The translations under genes were made by a program, and so were the position numbers. DNA of 64,000 nucleotides from Dicyema japonicum (Eukaryota; Dicyemida; Rhombozoa; Dicyemidae), in assembly GCA_011109175.1 (NCBI GenBank), contig RDEW01000027.1:818703-882702 (forward strand), given 5' to 3'. Position 1 is the first letter of the stretch. The number at the start of each line of letters is the position of its first letter. Below the pieces are notes generated by a model. That model did no database searches. It saw nothing but the letters and a program-made list of their open reading frames with translations, and was not told the DNA's origin. Shown here piece after piece: positions 23,403 to 32,164 of the stretch.

Positions 23403-24279
23403 TTAAGACACCTTCGCAGGGGTCGTCTCTGTTGGAATAAAGAATCCTTCCTAAAATAGATAGAAACTGTCAACTTGAGTTTCATATAGAATATCTGTAA
23501 TCTCCTTGGTGATTGAGTCAACGTTCTGGTTTTGCTGGCATAATATTTCAATTTTCCTCAATTTTTCGAAATAAAAATCTCGTTCTTTCTTGACACATAA
23601 AAAGTCAGACTAAAATAAATTCAGTTCCCCACATTTTCACGGGGAAATTCAGGATCTTGAGATCCTCCCTCTTTAATACGATTGGTCACATTTTCTCATA
23701 TAAACTCACCAAATACCTGTTGCGACTGTTTTTGACTTGTTTAGATTTTTAGAAAGTGAGAGACGATGATTTGATTTATCAGAAGACTTCAAAACTGGTT
23801 TACTTGTGGAGAACGGACTAATTGGTTGCCCCAATCTAGCCAGGGAGCTTCGTAATTTTCGGTCTTTAAATTTGTTTGGTACAAATTTTGATAGAACCAT
23901 CGAAGAAAGTCAAAGTTGTCTTGAAATCGCCCCAAAATTAATTTTTCAACAGGGATCACCTGAAAATCTTTAAAACGAAAACTTTCTTGATTTTTAGTCG
24001 TTTAAAGGCTTCTTCTAAAAGCTTAAAATTGTGCGCGAAATCCAATTCATTCCTCACTTGAAATTTCACTTTTTTCAGTGGAACCGAGCCTAAATGTTAA
24101 AATTATGTCTTACCGGGAAAGATCATATCAAGAAGCTGACAATATCCAGCTCCTGAAAATGGTATAACTTATTTACCTGTGCACATATCCTCGACTTTTG
24201 TAAAATTAATCTCAAGGCTATAGTTGACCCAAAGGATTAAATCACGGCGACTTAGAGAATCCGAAGTTGTTTTTACCAT
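23403..24279 (-). CDS. MAPRE1: Microtubule plus-end-binding protein EB1 (MAPRE family)
   Basis: EB1 tracks growing microtubule plus ends and recruits other +TIP proteins. Mini-introns at 24153-24176, 24090-24113, 23960-23982, 23695-23716, 23610-23632 and 23451-23474 (24, 24, 23, 22, 23 and 24 nt) join seven exons into about 245 aa. The N-terminal calponin-homology domain is clear: LSRRDLILWVN, GAGYCQLLDMIFPGSVPLKK, KLLEEAFKRL, then VIPVEKL and GRFQDNFDFLRWF. The C-terminal EB-homology domain is also clear: KKERDFYFEKLRKIEILCQ and EITDILYET, then EGFFIPTE. The basic linker has one frame break near 23850 (APWLDWG in one frame, SLARLGQ in the other). The protein ends TPAKVS, without the C-terminal EEY/EEF that binds CAP-Gly partners in other EB proteins. 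Confidence 0.92.
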
Positions 24280-25080
24280 GAGTATGCTATATTTTTTATT
24301 TTATTTATTTCAAATTATTTCAAATTGGGTTTTGATTTAATAATATAATTTATATTAAATAAAATTATTTTTAATTCTAAAAACAATATTTTTTAGTCTT
24401 TTTAGATAAAAAATTAATTTTCAAAAACTTTGGGATATAATGAAATTTTTTGACACTTTTTGACAATTTTTAAATGTTAATTTCGGTGTCTTAACATTTC
24501 CTTTTTGATGTCATTAATTTAGTCATAACATGTAATACCTGCGGAAATTCTCTTATCGATTAGATAATTCGATTAGCTTATTTAAGAAATAACAGCTGAT
24601 TTTCCAAATCTCTTAAGATTTGTGGAGAAATTTAGATTAACGATATTTGTTAAAATTCAATTTATGTAGTTAACATTACTTAAACATATATTGAGACAAT
24701 TTAAATAAATTTTCTGAATCGACTTTGGTGTCAGATTTCTGCGCGTTCGGGGAACTTCATGAAAGCCACTGGTTGTTCGAACTAGTTTCACTTCCAATTT
24801 GAGAGGGAATAGCCATTCGGTTCGATTTTTCATTCACTTAATTATAGGAACTTTAAATTGATGCCTATAATTTGAATAAGTTACAACAAATTTTATCCGA
24901 TTATTAATAGAATGTCGAATAATTTATTTTTTCGTTATTTTTGTTCCTTTCAACATCAAAAATATTTTTGGGCAAAATTAAAAATTTTATCCTACCACGA
25001 TTTGGGTAATTAATTTTCTTAATCACATGGAAGTAATGAATTATCAAAGAAGTTATTCATCCCAAAATTACCACGAAGAA
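24280..25080. other. AT-rich spacer with a possible element remnant
   Basis: Very AT-rich (24290-24700). At 24785-24835, FTSNLRGNSHSV resembles the C-terminus of the restriction-like-endonuclease element (compare LRGNSHAV at 8500), so a short 3' remnant may be present on the plus strand. Nothing else seen. Confidence 0.35.
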
Positions 25081-25084
25081 GCTG

Positions 25085-25340
25085 TTATGCTAACTTATTA
25101 AGAGTTCTAGTTTCTAGAATCCCCATACTCTCTTTTTTGTATGCATGCCGTGTTATCCATAAACATAAGAATAAGTAGGTTTCGGCTTGTGACATGCTCT
25201 TCACTGTCCGTTCTATCAGTTTTTTCCATGTAACTTTCCTCCTCGCACGTCTCCGCAGTTCATTAGGTCGTCTGTGGGGTAGAATAGACAGACTGAGAGT
25301 ACGATAAAACACAGACATTATTAGATAGGTGTCAACCAAT
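25085..25340 (-). mobile_element. LINE C-terminal fragment (second type)
   Basis: Minus-strand frame with RRPNELRRRARRKVTWKKL and IERTVKSMSQAE, matching the decayed fragment at 8250-8350. It has the look of the basic C-terminal end after an RT domain. No RT motifs are attached. Confidence 0.45.
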
Positions 25341-25725
25341 CAACCAAAACGTATCTTTTAATTTAATTTTATTTAATTTATAGAAAAAGTGCTATAAATT
25401 AATAAACAGCTATAATGATTGTCACAGTCAGCACGTGGAACTCCGGCTACGTGGAACTCCATCTGATTTTTTTTCGCATTTTTATGACATTTTTTCTGAC
25501 TATATTAATTTTATTTATTCAAATATACCAATTTTTAATGGCTCTGATGTCTGGTCATAATTAAAAAAATATGATAAATTCTAAACATGAGCAAAAATTA
25601 CTAATATCTTAAAATCTGATAAAAATTAAAAAAAAACTAAATTAAAATTAAATTTTTGATATAAAAATTAGTATATTTTTAACCCCACCCATTTCAAATT
25701 ATAATCCCACCATTCCAAATTCTAT

Positions 25726-26160
25726 TGAAATGCGAGAAGAAACTGAACGTATTGAAAAGTTTATCGAATTATGGAAGAGTGGTGCTCACCCAGTCTTGAT
25801 GAACGTGTACAGACAGTACATCGAGCCATGTTTCTCATATGCATGCGCCTCGTGGGGACCGTCCATATCTTGGACAAATATGAGGAAAATTGAGGAAATG
25901 CAAGAGGGCTTACAGAGTAACGGAACGTTGGATTTGTGAAAATCACCGAACCGGACCTACGCCTCTGGAGGCCCTTATGAGATTAGAGTCCAATACACGG
26001 GAAGGTGGCCCTGATAAGTCAGGCAGTTATCCTGTACGTTCATGCGCGGCCACGAAGGAAGAACACCGAGCAAAGATGAAGTCTCTGTTAGAATCCATCG
26101 GGATCACGTGATAATTAGTTAGGTTTTATCGTGGTCTTGGGTTAAATAAAAAAAATTAAC
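25726..26160 (+). mobile_element. LINE 3' fragment
   Basis: Two overlapping frames read VLMNVYRQYIEPCFSYACAS, WGPSISWTNMRKIEEMQ, then LMRLESNTREGGPDKSGS and a terminal LLESIGIT, followed by GGGATCACGTGATAATTAG and a TTAAATAAAAAAA tail. One frameshift separates the frames near 25900. Closest relative: 11370-11735. Confidence 0.85.
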
Positions 26161-26409
26161 AACCCAAGACCACCATCATAAGAGCATCTAAATCCTAACT
26201 TATCCCCTACGCTCAACTTTATTCCTAACCTTAAAACCTACCATAAACCCAATCCCATAACCATGCCTAAGTCTAATCTCTTGCCTTAGATTAAGATCAA
26301 CCTTAATTAATACCTAATCTCAATCCTAATCAATAACTATTATCAATCCTAATCAATACCTAAATCTAATCTCCACATTAAGCCAAAGAGATCAAAAATT
26401 CTTCCGAAA

Positions 26410-26706
26410 ATGGACAGTCATTTAAAACAATCTTTTTATTTTGCTTTGGTGGACTATCATGTTTTGTGAGTTACTACTATCTATGTGTACCATATGCTCT
26501 TTTATGTCCACTACTTTATAAATTGTAGTGTCCAAGTACTCAAAAAACAACCTATTCTCTTTGACGGATACGATCCCTCCCAATATGAGCAAAATTATGT
26601 TACTCTGCTAATTAATAAACAAAAATACTATAATCAATCGTTGTTTAAATTCTGTTTATTCCTCAAAAAATCGCTGAAAGAGATTATATCCCAAATCTTA
26701 TTATAA
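26410..26706 (+). CDS. Small single-pass membrane protein, unidentified
   Basis: From the ATG at 26410, removing introns 26449-26470 (22 nt) and 26506-26528 (23 nt) gives an 83-residue frame ending at the TAA at 26704-26706. It starts MDSHLKQSFYFALLLLSMCT, a short N-terminus followed by one hydrophobic helix, then VQVLKKQPILFDGYDP and a basic, lysine-rich C-terminal half. The two introns have the local size and GT-AG ends and keep the frame, which supports a real gene. I do not recognise the family. It may be incomplete. Confidence 0.5.
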
Positions 26707-27050
26707 TCGAATTACTCTGTAATAGATTTTATCATCCTCGAAAGCTAGAAATGATGAAGTCACCAAATACCCAAGGGAAAAGCCATCGACATTGTAAATT
26801 GTCACCACCATTGGACGTTAATACTACTAAAAACGTCTAAAGATAGATTCTTGACAAAGGTTTAGTTGACATCAGTCCATTAAAGAAAACAAACTTCAAA
26901 ACAGCACAAACGTATCCAATTATTTTGAAGATCATTTTATTTATTTTAGGAACTCTTGGGTCACAGAGAAAGACAAAAATTTCAAACTATCAAGGTACCA
27001 CAATCCTCTATCGTGCCCAGTAAAGATCGGAAACGTCTCCTCTCGAACTT
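26707..27050. other. No gene recognised
   Basis: Spacer between the small membrane-protein gene and a decayed minus-strand LINE. No motifs. Confidence 0.35.
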
Positions 27051-28560
27051 GTAAAGGAAATCAACCAGGACACAGGATTTCTGAGCCAATCGATTTTCTT
27101 TCACATGAAATACAATAAGACAATGTGTATTTTCATCTTCTCAAACACGGAGAAAACTGGTTCCATCACTGCTGGTTGAACCTTCCTAAGTAAAGGTTGG
27201 ATAGGTATTCCTGCTTGAGAGCTCAGTATACGGAAATCTCCAAGCGGCTGAGGCATTCTACACTGTCGGAGCAATAGTCTGTCGGTAAAGTCTTGTGTGG
27301 ATTTATCCAAATGTAACAAACTCATGTGGGCGCATATGGTGTTCAGTTTCTGAAGTCCCTTCGTGAAAGTCTTTTTTGTGTGGTTGGTGAATCAGCTTGT
27401 TATCTAACTCCCAGAATCGTGGGAAAGCGTGTGACGGGTATTTATACGGATTTAATTAAGATTTTGGTTTCTTCCTTGCTCCCCCAGCCAGAGTGAACAG
27501 AGTGAACATTGACTGGGGCCTAATATTACAAGACGGTTGAGAGTGGTTAACCCTAAGGCGCTCCGTTTGATAGTAATCTCGATCTTGATTTGAGGTTACC
27601 GTAGGTAAATCTTCCATGCCGTCCCGAAAGAAAGTTTGTGTGACAACGTTATTATATGCGTTGTTGTCGATCTTCCAGAACGAAATCAGTGTTGAGATTT
27701 CTTTGTCGGAGTAACGAAGTAATCATCAAAAGTAGTAGTTTTTCAAGTACTTTAGAGGGTGTGATAGTCACTGAGATCGGATAGGAGGTGGGATCTCCCT
27801 TCGGCTTTCCAGATTTCAGAATTTGCGTGATGAATTGGTTTTTCTAAAATTTGGGGTTTAAGCTGCTAATTCGTTGTGAAGCCGGCCCATCCGCCTTTTT
27901 ATGTTTATCTAATCTTTTTTTCCTTATTCTATATGTGGACTGGTAGAAATCCACTTAGACATAATAGGATTTGCTAGTGGTCGCTTAAAAAACCAAATTC
28001 ACTTTACGTGTTTTTGCTAGTGACGAGGAACACATGGTCATGTTCTGAGATGTGAATGTGTCATTTCTCCTTGGTGGGGTAGTACTATCGATATCGGGGT
28101 CATTCAGGAAGACCTAGTTCTCGAGGACGCTATCAATGTGGTCCCACGGTTGTTAGTTGATTTTTCATTTAGGTAGTCGATAGATAACTAATTTTTTTCA
28201 ATTTCGAGAATCAAGATAATTTTTTGTTGTATGCAAGGGGACAGGATCCTTGAGGAGGTATATATAAATTGGCCAAAATAATCCAAATCGAGGAGTGAAT
28301 TGCAGCTTGATTGTGGTTCAATCGTTAATAGAGCCTAGGTTCAACAGCTCTGAAATCATGAACTAATTTCTACGAAGGATACACGAAGACCATGGTTGGT
28401 TTCAACGTCTCCACGAATCATAAGTAGAACAGTTAGGCAAAGTAATAAGTGACTGGCAGTGGTGAGGCAAAGAGAATCGGCGGCACAGAGGTCGAGGGAT
28501 TTATCCCATGTGGTAATCCAATCGAATGGGAAGAATTTGTTGGCTCTTTTTGATCATTTT
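27050..28560 (-). mobile_element. Decayed LINE copy
   Basis: On the minus strand there are remnants of the main LINE family: an ITPSKVLEKLLLL segment (RT motif 1-2 region) near 27760, a SRSRLLSNGAP segment near 27600 (motif B region), PTILGVR near 27420, and the C-terminal LHLDKSTQDFTDRLLLRQC segment at about 27260-27300. Deletions remove motifs A and C. Confidence 0.55.
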
Positions 28561-28744
28561 TGGGTTTGGTCAGTAGGTGACAAATGACACAGCGTTAAAA
28601 TTTTTGTAAAGATCAAATTTTAATAATTAATGTACAAAGATTATTAACAAATTTTATTGAGAGTTATTAATTTAAAAATATATACTGGTTAACCTAAATA
28701 AATAAATAATAATAGATTCACGTGATTATAATGTTCGTGTGACA

Positions 28745-29090
28745 TATTATTTTTATATGTGTGTTTTCTTGCATATGATGATATCAATTGATGAGTCACC
28801 ATGATTGTCTAAACTCAGCTCTGATGCTTTATTAACTCTAAATTTATCATTATCTTTTGACTATCTATTACTAGCATATTTGTGCGTATGTTTTCTTGCA
28901 TGTGATGATCTTTTACAATGAGTCACCATGATTGTCTAAACTCAGCTCTGATGCTTTTATTAACTCTAAATTTATCATTATCTTTTGATTATGTATTACT
29001 AGCATATTTGTGCTTATGTTTTCTTGCATGTGATGACCTTTTACAATGAGTTACCATGATTGTCTAAACTCAGCTCTGATGCCATAGCTA
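28745..29090 (+). repeat. Three tandem copies of a 127-128 bp unit, each with C/D-box-like motifs
   Basis: Three consecutive units share almost all of their sequence, including TTTCTTGCAT, CACCATGATTGTCTAAACTC and AGCTCTGATGC. The spacing is 127 and 128 bp (first marker at 28775, 28902 and 29030). In each unit a C-box-like (A/G)TGATGA (28775-28781, 28902-28908, 29030-29036) is preceded by GCA(T). A D-box-like CTGA (28821, 28948, 29076) is followed by TGC, giving a short terminal pairing 5' GCA / 3' TGC about 50 nt apart. That arrangement fits a small C/D snoRNA repeated in tandem. I could not match a guide to rRNA, so the RNA call is speculative; the repeat itself is certain. Confidence 0.8.
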
Positions 29091-30250
29091 ATTTTTATTT
29101 CGATTCTGTTGCTGATAGTTTACTTGGTTTCACAGTTTGAAACTCTGTAGTACATATAATCGTATGTCTTTATCGCTGACGATTTTGTTACTGTTTTCGG
29201 TAATATAAGCCCTACAAGGCTATGATCTCTTTCATGGCCAACATTATGATGGAAAGAAGCCGGATGACGTAACAACCATGCCATGGAGCAGATTGTGGTG
29301 TCTTGCTCGACATCCAACGTGCAAGGACACTTTCTCTAATGGTACTGGTGCATTATAGTACCCCAAAATCAGTTATGCCCTCTAAGTAATTATCTTTATA
29401 AGTGTTTGATTTAATAATTTTTTAACGCTAATAGGTTTGTTTAAGTGCTAGAATCAACTTGCTCCAAGAAGATCAAGAACAGATGCGCAAAGCAGAGGGC
29501 GATGGAGACGCCTAGTGAAGCAGATTGTGAAACATGTGGCGCAATCGGGACATTAGTTAATATAACGCCCTTTGGTTTTGTGAAAGTGCTTTTTAATAAT
29601 AATAACTTGCTCCACTGATCTCTCTAAATCACCGTGAGACTGGCATTGCAAGGGACAAAAATGGCGACCTTGACATCGGTCTCCCCTCCCTTTACGGAGG
29701 AAAACGAAATTTTTAATTTTGTCTTAAAACGTGATTGGCGTGCTTTTTTTTAAATTTCATTTTTCTTCCGAAAGGGTCATTATTGGAGATGTCAAAGTCA
29801 TCGTTGACTGAAGTTTTGATACCCTAAAATTACAGTTCCATCATTTGGTCCAATCCCACCAGAAATTTTGAAGGCGACTGACGCAAAAAGGAAATGGTCA
29901 GACAAGGCTGGGTATTTATCAACTTGTTCAGTACAGCATTTAGGCAATATGAAAATTATTTGATGGAAATAAATTATTAATGGTTAAATCACCAATGGAA
30001 ATGTTTTCTGTTTGCAAAGAGCAGGTCACTCGTATGGGACACCAAAACGTTGTCAGGAGTGCGGTAAACACATCATACGCTACAAAACATGAGAAGTCTG
30101 AAGAAAAGTACAAAATTTTCCTCCACCAATTCACGTTCAGGGCTATTAAAACAACTGGAGATATGAGCAAGAATTTACCGTCTTTTTTACGCCTTATTGT
30201 TCGGTACAGCAACTGAAATTTTTATTACTGTGTCCAATTTTATCAAAAAT
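29091..30250. other. Decayed element sequence, low certainty
   Basis: Short uninformative frames on both strands. At about 29940-30230 on the minus strand a frame ends ISIGDLTINNLFPSNNFHIA and has the feel of an APE-type endonuclease remnant, but catalytic motifs are not visible. At 29470-29600 a cysteine-containing stretch precedes an (AAT)n-like run. No gene can be supported. Confidence 0.3.
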
Positions 30251-30339
30251 TTTGCATCCTCAACAATAGACTGCATTTTATGAGTCCACAACTTTCTGGA
30301 ATGTGATATTCCATATTTGTTGCACGAAAGTAGACCTCG

Positions 30340-30690
30340 CAACCTAATTATGTTTTCATGTGTGGTTTAGCATACTGCCGCACTGACATCAGTCTGCAGA
30401 AAAGCCTCTTAAGAATATGGAAGATCGGAAAACATTATATCCTAGGAACGCTAACAAAAAGATTACATCAAATGTGCAGTTTTACTCATGAAACTTTTGG
30501 GTCCATACATCTCTTGGACAAATACCATGAAGCTTACCAGAGAAGTAAGTGCAGTGACGGAATAAAAAAACGACTGTCACCAAACACTTTAGAAACTCTA
30601 ATTTGTCCGAACGTAGTTGTGAAAGTTAATAAAGATTCCTTTTTTAGGAGTTGGTGATCTCCCTTTGTTAGTTTTAGTGACTAATTTCCT
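30340..30690 (+). mobile_element. LINE 3' fragment
   Basis: A single frame (30358-30654) reads SFTHETFGSIHLLDKYHEAY and SPNTLETLICPNVV. It corresponds to the ACASWGPSISWTN and ALETLI regions of the fragments at 11400 and 21430. No clear family 3' UTR follows. Confidence 0.5.
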
Positions 30691-31063
30691 TCCTGGGAGT
30701 CAAATGTTACACATGTCCAAGGAGACGCCTAGTGTTTGACCGAACACAGAAAGAATCTCTCTTTTCCTATTCCATTGGCGGGGTTCCCTAAATGGCGGAT
30801 ATGATTGGACTTGATGCATGGAGATGCGCATCACCGTGGGAGTTAAAAGCAATTAGTCAATTGAGGACTCTCATTTTAACCCGGTGATCAAAGGGCAATA
30901 AATAATTTCCTTTCTGAAATCAAAAAATAATAAATTACATTCTTTTAGTCTAATTACATGGATGTGACATTTCCTTCCACATTTGTACGTGTCTCCACGA
31001 CTTCCTAAATTCCTTATAAAGAAACATTAAGTCGATAAAAAGAAATTTCGAACTTGTGAGTAA

Positions 31064-31757
31064 ATGAAGCGGGAATTATTTGATAAAGCAATAACAGTCA
31101 TTAACTCTGCAATAATTATGGTTTAATATTATTCAATATTTCAAGTCTATTGGGGTTTACATCACGTCGGTTGTATCCCTGATCACACATTTTATTGGAA
31201 CTCCAAAGACACTCATTCGTGGACCTATTTCAGCACAATCCTATTTTTGTTCATTTACGCGGCTTTTATGACTCTTTCAGGACTTTTGTGGATTCATCCA
31301 TGTGAGGGTATCAAACAAATTTATAAAATTACTGGTATCTTGGTATTTGATTGTCAGGTAGGTCTGAGCTTACTCACAGTCTTTGCAGGATCCCTTCTTT
31401 ATTTGACAGTGCAAATAAACGACATGCAGGTACGGTCTTTGTACTAATAGAAGATGAGGGGTATCATAACAAACACGTTTCAGGATGCCTCAGAGGAATA
31501 TCTCCACAAGGGAAGCATAATTGTCGACTTTATTAAATCAAAGGTTTGACTGTATGAAAATGTCAGTTCAACTGCAGTTCTGACTCACGTTCCCGGTTGT
31601 TGTCCTCCGTCTCCATGCAGTTTGGAGGATAAAAGAGTACACATTTACGTTATTTTAGGGCTGTGGGAGAATTATAAGTGCAGAAATGAATCAATCCTTT
31701 ACAGCTGTCAAAATAATTTCTATAGTCGCATTATTCTCTTCTGTAATAATTATTTAA
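31064..31757 (+). CDS. Tetraspanin family membrane protein
   Basis: Four-helix plasma-membrane organiser. From the ATG at 31064 the frame runs through introns at 31121-31145 (25 nt), about 31335-31361, 31430-31453 (24 nt), 31544-31566 (23 nt) and 31637-31658 (22 nt) to the TAA at 31755-31757. Visible in order are a first hydrophobic helix (AITVINSAIIM), a short first loop, a second helix (FSTILFLFIYAAFMTLSGLL), a third (LLTVFAGSLLYLTV), and a large loop with FNCSS in the usual CCG position. VPGCCPPSPC and a final GCGRII follow (the cysteine pattern of the large loop), then a fourth helix (ISIVALFSSVIII). Two one-base phase problems remain, at the first intron (near 31121) and in the large loop (near 31582). 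They could be consensus errors or signs of decay. Confidence 0.75.
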
Positions 31758-31917
31758 TATTTGTAGAGTGTCGGACTCGTACAGATCATTAACTCTTTTA
31801 AACAATAAAATGAAAATCAACCAACTGAACAATGTTTTAAAAATATTATAATTATATTATATATAGTGAATTTTAATTTTTTTTTGAAATATAAACATTT
31901 ATTATTAGGAAACATGA

Positions 31918-32160
31918 GTAGTTAATTACTGAGTCCAGCGGATATGATCGAGTGGCTGTTACCTCTGACTACTGCCAGGGATATCCTTTGGAAAAGCCAC
32001 TCGGTTTTCCGACGCTCCCCCGAGGCTTTGGTCAATAGACACCCAAGTGCTCTAAGGAAAGAGACCGTCTTGGGGCCAAAGACTCCGCTCGTCTCGACGA
32101 CCACTGGCTGTACATGGAAACGGTTTATGTAATTGCTGTTGTGGTGGTGTGGTGTAATTG
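31918..32160 (-). mobile_element. 3' end of a restriction-like-endonuclease retroelement
   Basis: The minus-strand frame from about 32135 reads FHVQPVVVETSGVFGPK, FLRALGCLL and QRISLAVVRGNSHSI, and ends SAGLSN at 31923. This is the C-terminal end of the endonuclease domain of R2/NeSL-type elements. A short 3' UTR leads to AATAATAAATG. It abuts, head-on, the 5' part of the same element type on the plus strand. Confidence 0.8.
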
Positions 32161-32164
32161 AGAA

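Noticed and set aside
28745-29090. CRISPR array
   Set aside because: The units are near-identical over their whole length, with no unique spacers, and the genome is eukaryotic.
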